Part shown: in pieces, positions 25,750-37,449 of the stretch
How the letters are laid out: the number at the start of each line of letters is the position of its first letter
How positions within the stretch are numbered: the stretch's first letter is position 1
Origin: Prostheceraeus crozeri
Lineage: Eukaryota > Platyhelminthes > Polycladida > Euryleptidae
NCBI GenBank assembly: GCA_907163375.1
Contig: CAJQUW010004413.1
Location: 47,587 to 111,586 of the forward strand
Reading direction: 5' to 3'
Length of the DNA stretch: 64,000 nucleotides
Notes under the pieces: generated by a model
The model's input: only the letters and a program-made list of their open reading frames with translations
What the model was told of the DNA's origin: nothing
The model's database searches: none
Program-made: the position numbers and the translations under genes

Positions 25750-27593
25750 CAGTCCGTTTCACGCTATTAAGGACACTTGAAAAATGTTGTTTTTAAGCTT
25801 ATATACTTATTTATTTATTATAAAATAACAGATAGTTGCTTGCTATTTTTCAAATGACTTTCTGTGCATAAATACAAGATTATTATACTGAAAAGAAGCC
25901 ATTAAAAAGATAAAACAACATTTATTTGACATTATTTACAACAATATTTGACAACATTTACTGTACAACTCTTCAATGCATGATTAATCAATATTCCCTC
26001 CAATTGCCATCGCAGTAGGTGTGTTGTACACGCCACCATTACACGCACCCATCCTTGCATAATGTCTGCATCTCAACATAATACTTCGTTTTTCAGAAAG
26101 CATTATCGGCTGACAGTATTCTCTGACACCCTTCTCCTATAGGCGAATGCACATTTAGCGCAATTGTCTAATACTTGCCTCTCTCTATCTCTCTCTTGCC
26201 TAGAAGCGTGATTTATTAAGGTGAAGTTTTTACTGATAGTCATTGAGTGAATCATGGGTAGGCGAACGGATCTTTCAACTGAGACTGTGGCGCAGATCAA
26301 GATATTGCTAAGTGAAGGGGTGTTTAGTTTGCGTGAAATAGCAGCAAGGTGCCATGTGAGTAAATCTAGTATGGAAAGAATAAAGAAGGAGCAAGAAGAG
26401 GGAAGAGAAGCTCACATCAATCGGCATCGCAGGGGCCAACAACGAATCTCAAGTGCTACTGATGATCGTTCACTCCTTAGAAAAGCCAGAGCCAGCACTT
26501 CCAGTTCTTTAAATGACCTGCGACAATCTTGGGAGGAGTCAGGAGTAACCGCTTCCAAAACCACAGTTTATAGGCGCCTAAAGAATGCAGGTTACAAGTC
26601 TGTGAAACCTCGGAGAATCCCCATCCTGACGCCTGCAATGAAGAGAAAGCGCCTTGCATCTGCTATGGAGCATCGCCACTGGACTGTGGAAGATTGGAGA
26701 AAGGTATTTGGAGCATTTCTTTTTAAAAAATAATACTTTTTATTCAAAATTTTTAATTAAAAAATTTTTATTGTGTTTCAGGTAGTATTCAGTGATGAGA
26801 GCTCCTTTGAAGTGCGGCCAACATCATCTCAAGGAAGAGTCTGGGCATCTCCTAATGCTGCCTGATCAACAGTTCGGCAAGCCAGGCATCCCATCAAGAT
26901 TATGGTGTGGGGTATTATCAGTTTCCATGGTGCAGGGAGGCCTCACCTCGTGGAGAGATCGATGAATCAGGTCCAGTATCTCCGGGTTCTTCAGCAGATG
27001 GCTGAATGGTTTCCGGCGGGCGATGGTGTCTTCCAGCAAGACAAAGCTCCTGCCTATGCTGCCAAACGATGCCAGGAGTACCTCCAGCAGCAGCGAATTC
27101 GAGTCCTTGAATGGCCAGGTAATTCTCCTGACCTGAACTGCATAGAGAACTTGTAGGCCATCATCAAGAGGAAGCTGGCAAAGGATGGTGGCTCTCGAAC
27201 GGCCAATGAACTCTCAGTGAAGGTGATTCGCATATGATATCATGATGCAGCACTCCCTGATATCCTGCATGGTTTGGTGGACTCAATGCCTCGAAGAATT
27301 GAGTCGGTTATCACAGCTAGAGGAGGACCTACCAAGCACTGATTTATGTGTTATTTTCTGTATGTTTTTCATGACACACATCTTTATGGCAACACATCTT
27401 CATGTTGATATTCAAATAAATGTTGTTTTATCTTTTTAATGACTTCTTTTCATTATAATAATCTTGTATTTATGTATAGAAAGTCATTTGAAAAATAGCA
27501 AGCAACTATCTGTTATTTCATAATAAATAAATTAGTATATAAGCTTAAAAACAACATTTTTCAACACTGTCCCTAATAGTGTGAAACGGACTG
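25750..27593 (+). mobile_element. Tc1-type transposon in the left arm of the inverted repeat
   Basis: The ends are inverted repeats of about 180 bp, beginning CAGTCCGTTTCACGCTATTA. TA follows the right end and CA precedes the left. The other arm of the surrounding inverted repeat carries the unfilled site (TCTAATGCATATTGCGGCAT in reverse complement at about 30486-30505), which confirms the boundaries. The element is 1844 bp with a single transposase gene. Confidence 0.95.
26254..27342 (+). pseudogene. Tc1-type DD34E transposase, broken, with one intron
   Basis: The N-terminal part from ATG 26254 has paired helix-turn-helix character (SEGVFSLREIAARCHVSKSS). A 78-bp intron at 26704-26781 (GTATTT to TTTCAG) joins DWRK to VVFSDES. 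The catalytic triad is present: D in VFSDES, D in FQQDKAPAYAAK and E in NSPDLNCIENL, with 34 residues between the last two. Stops interrupt at about 26863, at 27154 where family members have Trp after IENL, and at about 27236. Except for these stops it is close to whole, so the insertion is fairly young compared with the repeat it sits in. Confidence 0.93.
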
Positions 27594-28560
27594 TATAATG
27601 CGGTATCAATTCTTGATGAAGTAAGTTGAGATTACATAAATGATTTTTCCTATCAATATTAGCAAGTGCAATTGAAATTATCTGCTTATTATGTAAGAAT
27701 GTTTGAAATCTGAAGTTATAATTTCAAATCTGATTTTTTCATTATTTTTGTGCTTTTTATTTCTGCATCTAATCAGCAATTATTGAAAATTTTCCGAATC
27801 ATGTTGAACTTTTAGACTCTGTAAAAGACTCGATAAATGCTCACCGCATTAGGTTTTTTCTTCACATGTAGAAACCAAATACTAAAATGTGCAATTTCGG
27901 TGCTATTTCAAATGAGCCAAAAGTTTGAGATATTTGACCCTCAGTCTGCTCTAATACAATGATGTAATCTCATTTAACAACTTTGATCATCTATAGTGAT
28001 CTAATGGAAATTTGTTAAAAATTGGCGTTTTTTGACCTTTGACCTTTGTCATGGATTAAAACTGATGCCGCTTTTCTGAATCCCCTTTCAATGTGTTTTC
28101 GATTGATGTGTGGTCTGGTTAGATTGGCATAATAGTTTGGAAGATCAGCAGGGGGGAATTCCTCCCCCCCCCCACGTTCGGAAAAATACCGCGGGCGAGC
28201 GTTAACAGCTGAATTGTCTTAACTTCTCACTTCTAGTGTAGCGAAATGTGAAATCATTAAAGCTCTTATTTGATTAAATCAGAGTAGAATCATGGAATGT
28301 GGCCTGTTTTTAAAGGGATAAACCCGGCCAGTTGATTCGCATTTTCTGTCTCGACATGCGTCTGTGATATGTACAGAAATAGTCAATTTGTATCATGATC
28401 ACTGTCATTGAGACGTCAATGGCATCTTATTATGCTACACGGATCTATAAATGAATGTTAAAAATCACTGAATCATTTCGACATGCTTGGTAAATTTGAT
28501 AAGTTTATCTACTTTTGACCACTTTACTTACAACATCTAGCCTAAGCAGCATAATCCTTA

Positions 28561-28803
28561 GCAGTCACTGCTGAGCAAGCAATTGCTGAATTATTCAATG
28601 CTGACCAAGGAGCCTTAACAAAGAAACTAATTGAAATTTAAACTGAAGCTGTTATTGAGAATCAGATGATTGAAATATGCATCAGTACAGATAAAGAACT
28701 TGAATCATCAAATTCCTTTAAAAAAATTGTGAAGTCTTTGAATCAAGATTTGGAGAAAGTCAACTTAGTTTCCACTTCTTTTAATCAGACTTTGGCGGAA
28801 TAA
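28561..28803 (+). pseudogene. Decayed coding remnant inside the inverted repeat centre
   Basis: One frame reads QAIAELFNADQGALTKKLIE, then after one stop IENQMIEICISTDKELESS and KSLNQDLEKVN. The composition is protein-like, helical and charged, and unlike the AT-rich noise around it. I do not recognise the family. It is probably what is left of a gene carried by the element whose long inverted arms surround it. Confidence 0.45.
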
Positions 28804-30666
28804 TGCAAAAGCCTTGTCGTGGGTGGATTAAATATTACAAAATCTGTTGGCGGAAATTCCATGCGCCGCTGATGAATTTCATGAAAGTGAGACAGTAACA
28901 TGTATCTGTATCAGAAAAATGTTCTTCCACCCTATCATTGTATACAAACATTGGATAACTTTTCCTTGTAATAAATATTGTGGATTGTTAACTAGTCTGA
29001 AACATTTACTGAATTTTCAGCAACGCAGGATGAAGATTAAATGAATAACATTGATCAAAATTTGATAGATGTCGCTGGCTGGCTTTACGGCTGAATAACG
29101 CTCACCTTTTGGGAATATTTATTGGCGGAGAGTGAAAGTTGTCTCGTTCTCTTTTTCATCATTTGATAAACTGAGTATTCATGTTGATGGAATTCGACGC
29201 TTTGACTTTGAAGTAGCACGATGAAATAGAACTATTCAGGGCCATTAAATTCAGAAACTCCGCTGTTTTTTTATACAGCACAGGTCGACATATCATGGGA
29301 AGTGGTTTTATGCATACAGACATATTATTTGAAAGAATATCTCACGTTATAGGCTAAGAGAATGAAATGAGCTCATTCCATCTTCAAGGGAATTAATTGA
29401 ATTTGCAGAATTATTGCAAATGCTTTATCAAATTTGTCTCTGAAACATCAGATCTGTTGGACAAGGGGCCAGATTTTTGCAGCCGGTTTTCCGTTCTTTT
29501 ATTCATAACTGGGAGCCACTAATTTTTTGAATTCATTTCTGCAGTCTCCTGAGCAGCAGCGGAAATGGAAAGTAAGAGATCGATTTCTATGTATCTTCCT
29601 ACGGGAAGGGTTTTGTAAACATCAATTCATCACAGTCAACTCTCATTTCAATTAATGCTCTTTTCTTTTGAAACTCATCCTGATTTTTAGACATCGCAGA
29701 GATCCTGTGCTTGTTGGTGAAAACTAATAACAGCATTTAAAGAAGGAAAATCATCTGTCTCTCCATTGCTGTGATTTCACGGAAGGTGTAGAGTCAAAGG
29801 AGAGCGAAACTGATTAACTTTTTCTTGTGACAGTGATTGATGGGCATTCATTGATTAAAAAATCAACTCAGCAGTATAAACGAAGTAGTAAATGATGGAT
29901 GAGTAAAGAGATAAGACTTTTCGAAAAATTTGAAAATGAAAGTATCAATCATCTAATTGGTTCATTTTCAACATTCTGGCGCAGACATAATTAGGGAAAG
30001 AATGCCATGTTTTTAAAATTGCCATTTGGGGGTTCATTTCGGCCTCCTGCTGATCCCCCAAACAATTGCACCAATTTTGATTATAAACAAACGATGATTA
30101 TAAATCGTGCTGAGATTACATGATTGCATTAGATGAGGACAAAGGTGAAATAATTCAAACTTTAAGCTCAAATATCACTGAAATCGTACATTTTAGTATT
30201 TGGTTTCTGCATGTGAAGAAACAACACAATTCGATGAACTTTTATCGAGACACTGAGGCTAAAAGCAACATGATTCTGAAAATTTTCAACAATTGCTGAT
30301 TAGATGCAGAAATAAGAAGAGCACAAAAATAATGAAAATCATATTTGAAATTATAATTTCAAATTTCAAACATTCATACATAAAAGAAGATAATTTCAAA
30401 TTCAAAACCTTTGCATTTGTTAATATCTTTTATATTGATAGGAAAAATCACTTGTGTAATCTCAACTTATTTCATCAAGAATAGATGCCGCAATATGCAT
30501 TAGAAGTCAACATACCAAAATCAGCCAAAATGCTCCGAACTTTCAAATTTTGAAATAGCTCTTAAATAGCTTTTAAAATAAAAGTATAATGCCAAATTTA
30601 TTTTCCTTCTGTCAAAAGTTGCATAATACCTAGAAACTAAGCTGTTAGATATGTGGTGGCCACAGC

Positions 30667-31069
30667 TTGCCTGGTTTAAAAGATATTCAAAAATTCACCA
30701 TGGGGCGTGCGAAAAACGCCCCCAGTGGGGCGAGGGTTGATGCAAAGACATTGTTTTTTTTATTATTTTTTGATGTTAGCGTTTTACCAAGTCTTTTCTC
30801 CAAGCATATAGATATTCAATCGAAATCGAACGTCGCTCGATACGAGTGAAAAATCGGTTTGTTGACGGGAACATCCAGTGGTACATAGTCAAGCTGCAAG
30901 TTTCGTAAGTTCACGGTTACTATCAAAACTCTTTAAATATAAAAGCACTCTGATAGGACAGCATGCAATATGTAGCCACACAGTGTGAATTTGCAGCTAT
31001 TGCAGGCTCAGTAATTTAATTATTTTTACCATCTATCAGCATTGAATGAGATCAACACCTAGTCGAGTA
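30667..31069. other. Spacer between the inverted repeat and the pogo element
   Basis: Nothing recognised. It has a short GC-richer part near 30700-30740 followed by T-rich sequence. Confidence 0.4.
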
Positions 31070-33209
31070 CCGTAAACTGGGGTAATTTGGAACGGGTTTT
31101 CAGATATTTAATTATTTTTCGCAGCAACTAAAGCTTATTTTTGTTTCTCGCTCTAAATGAACCGCAAACTTATCTTTCTTGATTAGAATGCATTTTCAAA
31201 ATATAAATAATGTGAATATTAGATCAATAAAATCACCTAGAACAAAGACTAATGATTTTCAAAACAATTGGGGTAATTCGGAACATTGATTTATTTTCGA
31301 TTTAAAATAAACTTCATGTACTCAAACATGAAAACGAAGATAATATATCACTCACACTTCATACAGATATAGTATGGGTCTTGACTACTATTGTTGCATG
31401 AACCACAGTACCAGTGGTGGCATGCAATACAGCGAATCCAATCAGGACCCTGGTACTGACTGAACCGAGAACTGCATCCATTGAATAGGTCATCTTCCTC
31501 ATCGGATGATGGTACATCTCTCTCTCTCTCTTGGTAAGTTGGACGCTGCTGCAAACGTAGATGGTCGATCTGAATACTGAATTGCTCGACCTGGAACGAC
31601 CTTTGCTCCTCGACCAGACTTTCGAGTACCGGCACCAGCTTTTCTGTTCTCCCGCAGAATGCCAATAAGAACAGAATCTAACTTTCGGCCTATTTCATCT
31701 GAGGCTTTCATTCCAGGTAAACGCTTGATGGGCTCATCCGGATTTCAAGGAACAAGACCACATGCTCGAAAACCAGATCTCAGATTGTCACCACCATGAA
31801 TTTTAGCCTTTTGCCAAAGCTGACTTAACAAGACTGGAAAGACAGTCTTTTGTATTACACCTTTCTGTCTTGTTTCTTTTCGATAATTGTCCAAGATCTC
31901 TCTCCATAACATTTTGAATGATCTGAAAACAGCCACATCAAGTGGCTGCATCAGATGTGTTGAATTTGGAGGAAAGGTGGCGAAATAAATATTGTTCTCT
32001 CTGGCTAGTTGAATCACTTCAGGGCAGAAGTGACTGCCCAGATTGTCGCCGAGCAAGAGTTTCGGACTATTCGTGGTGCTTACTCTCGGGAGAAATAGTT
32101 TTTTGAACCACATCAGGAAAGTGTCCATTTCAAACCATCCGGACCGGGTTGAAGAATATTGCGCACCGGTAGGCCCACCTTGAGCCCAACCTTCGTACAT
32201 GTTTTGAGCTTTGTAACACACAAGTGGCGGAAGAAGATCTCCAGCTGCATTGCCACACACCATGATGGATACATTAGATTTAGAATGTTCGCGTACCAGT
32301 TCGACTCTTCTTGTTCCGCGCCTCACGAGCACTTTCTTATTTCCAGGATCGTCACTCAACGCCGTTTCGTCGTAGCTATAAAAGTTCTGCGGCAATATTT
32401 CACCAGCTTTGTCCAGCTCAGAAAAGAATGCGTCTATGTCACATTTTCCGATTGCAGCACGTGATCGTTTAATATTTCCAGCAACTCGACCCACCATGTC
32501 ATTCCGTTGCATGAATCCGCGATTGAAGTCATATCCAGGATAATTGTCATTGAAATAAGACACTGATCTCCCTATCGAGTCAAGATATCTTTTGATGAGG
32601 ATTTGTACATCAGTCACACTAAATCCAACACCCCAATCAGCCATTTGTTGTAGAGTGTCAGCAATAATAGCTTCTTCTTCAGTCGAGAAAGTTTTAGGAC
32701 GTCCAACAGAACCAGTCCCATTCACATGACGCCAAAGAGTTGTTTTAGATACGCCATAAACTTGTGCTGCATTATGAATAGACATGCCTTGCGTAACGGC
32801 TTCTATAGCCTGGTTCATGAGTTGCGTACCGGCATGGGAAACGACGGTCTTTCTCTGATACGTTCTAGGCATTGTTAACTACCAAGAGAGTCACAGAAGT
32901 TTACTAAGTCACACAGTGTCTGAAGAATGAGTGAGTAACTGATGATGAAAGCTTGTCTACTACATGTAGATTCAAATCGAATTGCATTGGATTGATACGA
33001 TAGCTACGGGTCACAGGTGTATTGAATTTAAATTTTCAAATTTGAGTTAATTCTCTCGCGATCGCATTAATTCGCTATGCATAGATATCTTAATAACAAC
33101 AATTGAGAGAGTATCATAGCCATCACAGCATCCTGAAATACTTGAAAATTGATTTAATTAGCAAAATCTGCAGAAACATATTAACGTTCCGAATTACCCC
33201 AGTTTACGG
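31070..33209 (-). mobile_element. pogo-type DNA transposon, complete ends
   Basis: The ends are inverted repeats starting CCGTAAACTGGGGTAATT and flanked by TA on both sides (31068-31069 and 33210-33211). A subterminal copy of GGGGTAATTCGGAAC lies at about 31270. The element is 2140 bp and encodes one transposase on the minus strand. TA duplication and DD35D catalytic spacing place it in the pogo/Tigger branch of the Tc1/mariner group. Confidence 0.95.
31348..32872 (-). pseudogene. pogo-type transposase with C-terminal zinc finger, lightly broken
   Basis: From ATG 32872 an open run of 375 codons has an N-terminal helix-turn-helix (GMSIHNAAQVYGVSKTTLWR) and a DDE domain: D in YDETALSDD, D in LLLGDNLGSHF and D in HLMQPLDVAVF, 35 residues apart. 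A TGA at 31744 follows GFRACGLVP, but the frame goes on as NPDEPIKRLPG. A frame change near 31665 then leads to a coiled, Gln/Glu-rich stretch and a PHD-like finger (CIACHHWYCGSC...CMKC) ending near 31348. A CT repeat sits in this tail. With one stop and one frame change it is a young, nearly whole copy. Confidence 0.92.
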
Positions 33210-33292
33210 TACCTGAAAAGACCATCAACAAACACCCTGTTGTCCGTTCTAGTCACACTAATTAAAACCAAGCGAAACGATGCACCTCTATG

Positions 33293-34101
33293 GACTGTAA
33301 ATCGCTCTATACCAATCACATACGAAGGATGCATACAAAAAAAAATTTTTTTGGTATATTTTTGCATCTATTTGCATGCTTTTCGTATGATTTAAGGCCT
33401 ATTGTCAATAAAGATCGCTTTAAGGTTTCATGACACTTACTGCTGTTTTGTAAGTAGTAGGATAATGACATTTAAGAATCAAACATACAATACTGAATTC
33501 GATTTCAATACACGCAAGTTTAAGGCATTTCATAAATAGTCAATAAATATATAACCATCAACGTTAATGAATTATGCAATTTTGAAATTAAACATATTAT
33601 CAATCCGAAATGAAGACACATTCTAATTCATGAAAGAAAATATAGCTATGTTTGAGATATATAAGTCAACATGGTTGCTCGAAAGTCATCGTTTTATTGA
33701 AATGATGTTTATCAACTTAGTTCATGGAGTTGAGCTAATTAAGAGGTGACATACGACATTAATTTCACAGTAAATCGAGTCTGGATCAATTTCTCTAAAT
33801 ACCACGCTATCCATAAGAATGTGTATGACTGATATTACTGACAAAAAGTTATTTAACTGAAATATGCAATATATATATATATATATATATTGCTAGGACT
33901 TAAAGCTCTACGCACTAAACCCATACGAAGTTCTGCGAATCACTACATGCCAATCACACACGCAAGTGAGTGAGCCTTCGTATGAAAAACATACCAGATC
34001 TCTGTAAACACACGAGAATCTCGTATCAAATGCTCGCTTCAAATTGCTTGTGAATTTGGTATATGTTTGTATGTAATTTTCGTATCCGGCGATTTACAGT
34101 G
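33293..34101. mobile_element. Family K nonautonomous element, copy 2
   Basis: The left end reads GACTGTAAATCGCTCTATAC and the right end GGCGATTTACAGTG, matching copy 1. The internal order is also shared (CATACGAAGGATGCATAC near the left, ATACCAGATCTCTGTAAACA near the right). A TA lies just outside the left end. It is about 200 bp shorter than copy 1 and carries an (AT)n run at 33869-33891. It landed about 80 bp from the pogo element. Confidence 0.85.
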
Positions 34102-36781
34102 TGGATACAACCTATAGTCATTCTTTGTTTGATGAATTGTTCCTCCAAATTCAGGCATGGTTGATAGCCGGCGCAGCCTTTCGTCAATATAGTCAATTAG
34201 AAGTATTGAACATTTTTATCCCAAAACTGGTTTTGAGATGGATGAGGAAAGCATGCCATGACTTAGGGATGATCGTTGCTCTATCTATGTTTTGACTGTA
34301 GTCAAGTCATTCATTTTAGTGATGTGGAACGGAAGGAATTGCGAAACGATCTGTAGAATGAAGTTCTTTCCATTTCACTGAGGTTTCGAAGTGAGGAAAA
34401 TTCTCATTAGACAGTCACAGTTATTGCTGCACAAGATAAAATTCCATTGATAGCAGCTGCGTTCCAGCATTGGAGTGACTGACTCCAACAGGATAGAGTA
34501 GCTCATAAAAATTTTAGCATTGAAATCAGAACTAGAGATTTTTTTGATATTTTATTCTTACATTGTTGCTGATGCCGCAGATTGACATTCCACATTGAGA
34601 TGCGGCTTTATTTGAACTCGAGTTCATTAATTTCTCTGATTTTGAGTGACACTCATAAACTTTTGTCTCTTTGTTTCAAAGTTGAAAGAATAATTGCCGC
34701 TAGGACTTTAGAATGAGAATGATTTTATTGCTTTGCAAAGCAGTATCAAAATTTTTATGAACTCGTTGCAGAGTGGAATGTTGGCAAATATTTTCTTTTG
34801 AAATAAAAATGTAGGTCTCTATAACAGTGTGGCATACAGTCGTCGGTGGCAGAATTTATAGAACTATTTTTTGTTAGTTTTCGGGAGTTTGGAGTATTCA
34901 GAAGTTTGGATTTTCAAAATTCTCCATAATACTTGTGATGGTTGCATAGTAAACCCTAATTGCCTCAGGCCTTTTTTGTCGGTGAAGTATTAGGGGCATT
35001 ATAGCTTCCCTCCTAAGATCTTCTAAAGCATTGACAAATATGGCATATCATAGTAAGATTTACCTATTTTGGTATGCTCTATCCGATGATGATATTAGTT
35101 TTTCATTTCAAGTTGATCTCGTTGCTATAAATGGCATTTTAAAATTCAAGCAATCATTCTTTTAAATTTCGTAATTGTATCTACAGGTCGACAGAAGTTA
35201 ATGAAATTATAGTAGAAGCTATCTGATACATTCTACTGATGTTTTCGATTTTGCATTTCAAGCAAACAAATAGCTCTTGACCACTAGTTATGGATTTCCC
35301 ACCGAATTTCGTAGCGAGGAGGTCTTTCATCGATAGGAAACACACGAGATGGATGAGTTTTATTGCTTAATGAGTTCGACAAGTCACATCGCTAAATGAA
35401 ACATTCACTAGTTAGCAGTGTTGGTTTCGGATGATAAAAAAGCTTTCAAGTTAATAACTGCGGCCATCAAAAGATAATTATTCTCTTAATTTGATTTCAA
35501 TGAGAGAAAAATTAATGTAAATCTAAAACCATTTGTTACTCACTCCAAACTTGGTATTTTTCCGGAGAGGATGAGTCACTAAGTGTCTTAATAGAAAACA
35601 CTAAAGCCGCAACATACTGATTATATTTTTTGAAAGCGCACTAACGAATTTGCACTATACAATTTCGGCATTATCTGGTGGGTCCTATGTTTACATAGTA
35701 CGCACATGCAATTATATGGCTCTGAACATGCAATTTAGAGATAATTGAAGTTGATGGTTATTCGATCAAAAGTGAGAATTCTTCTTCGGATATAATTTTT
35801 TTATTGATAGCAAGTCACACGACGTCTCGCTTAGACGAGCTTGTCTACATGTGAACATTGCACACAAAGAATCGCAAAGTTTAAACAATGAGATATGTTA
35901 ACCAACAAAATATAAAAAATAGGGAAATTAATTAATCAAATACAATAAACTATATTAGATAATACTCAAAAAAGTTCGGAAAGTAAGATAGTAATATGAT
36001 AAAATGCAAGAAGAGAAGCAAATATTCACAATTAAAAGCAGGAACGGTGAATTATGTTACGTCCCCCACACTGATTCATGAAATAGAGATGGGTCGACTT
36101 TTGAAACAAACATAGATCATAGATATTATCTCTTATCTACATTTTTATGATTTATGATGAATTTTTCAGGCAGTGAAATTTGCACAAATGTCAGCATTGT
36201 GTTAATCACGAAAATGTAGTTTCACTGGAGAAAAGGTATCAGAATATGCTCACACAGCATGGTCTGTACTGACCTACCCGTGTCACCAATGAACTCTTGA
36301 TTGCATAATTTTCATGTGATTTCATATATCAGAAACTTGACATTTATTTGGACGTAGCGCATAGGCACATGTATTTGAGGAAGAATTCTGACCGCATAAT
36401 GTAATTGATGGATATTCACTTTTTCGATCAACAACACATCACACCCATACGCTACAGCCATTCTATAGTGCAACCAATGGTAAGGAATAGTGAAATTCCG
36501 GCGATTTCCGAGCTCGGTCTTCAAAGGATAATCTGCACATTACCCGACATTGGAGACGAAGCTTCGTCAAGTGCTGAACGTGTCAACTAGTTATCTCTTT
36601 CACGCCTTTTGTTCCTCACAGTAACTGAGCAAATTTGTGAGCCAAGCAGTTTCTGTCTACTTCTGTATACGAGGACCTACTGAAATGCTTTATAGAAGCA
36701 TGTTATGCTCATGAAGAGATGGTTCTCCCCGTGCCCGGATTCAAGTTGAACATGAAAGAGAAAAAGGCAAAAAAGAGAGGC
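34102..36781. other. Intron sequence, nothing recognised
   Basis: AT-rich sequence with only short open frames. No exon-like or repeat structure was recognised. Confidence 0.45.
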
Positions 36782-37449
36782 AAATTTCAACAGTCATCAG
36801 ATCCTTTATTTAAGTCGTGCGAGCTTTCGGCTGTTCGCCTTAATCATGTACATAAGGCGAAAGGTAAGCAAAGAAGATCGAAAACAGAATTTACACTGAT
36901 AATCAATAAATTATTAAAGACAAATTCTGTAAATTAAATTGCAACTTGATTGCAGCTTGTGTGATGACCTTTACATTCGGTAAACTAAGCGCCTCGTCAA
37001 GTCTCGTCTTAACGAGTATTTGTTTTTAAATTCCTCTGATTCTGCTGTTCGTGATCATTTTATCACCAAGCATCCAATTCCTCAGCCTACAGTCTAATGG
37101 AAAATCGTTCATTCCGAAAGGATCTGTCAAGGAAGTTCCTTGCTAGAGTCGTTGTGCATAAACAGCACGCTCTTCCAAACTTATGAATAATTGCGAAGGC
37201 GTGCAGCTTAACATTCTCTAATTATTTTTTATTATTTCTTTACTTTACTAACTTTCTTTTTAGTAGTATGCTTGCCTTGCATTTTTGACTTTTTACTTAT
37301 AGTATTTGTCTTTAATGATTTATTGATTATTAGTGTAAATTCTGTTTTCGATCTTCTTTGCTTACCTGTCACTTTATATGTGCATGATTAAGGCGAACAG
37401 CCGAAAGCTCGCAGGACTTTAATAAAGCATCTAGTGTCCGTTGAAATTT
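36782..37449 (+). mobile_element. Penelope-like retroelement fragment between inverted repeats
   Basis: Arms of about 145 bp (36782-36924 and 37305-37449) are inverted copies of each other, sharing AGCTTTCGGCTGTTCGCCTT and AAGCAAAGAAGATCGAAAAC. Between them is a short stretch resembling the C-terminal end of a Penelope GIY-YIG endonuclease (SAVRDHFITKHPIPQP, then a WKIVHSER-like segment). Penelope-like elements are known to carry LTR-like repeats in direct or inverted arrangement. This is a broken fossil; most of the element, including the reverse transcriptase, is absent. Confidence 0.6.

Larger units (their letters stand above)
25608..30660. repeat. Large imperfect inverted repeat (about 5 kb overall)
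   Basis: The left arm (25608-25749 continuing at 27594-28190) matches the right arm (30005-30660) in reverse complement. The arms share TTTTGGCTGATTTTGGTAT, TTGTGCT(T/C)TT...ATTTCTGCATCTAATCAGC and GATCAGCAGG near the inner ends. The arms are about 700 bp once the Tc1 insertion is removed; the unique centre is about 1.8 kb (28190-30005). It may be an old element with very long inverted ends or a segmental inverted duplication. Confidence 0.85.
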
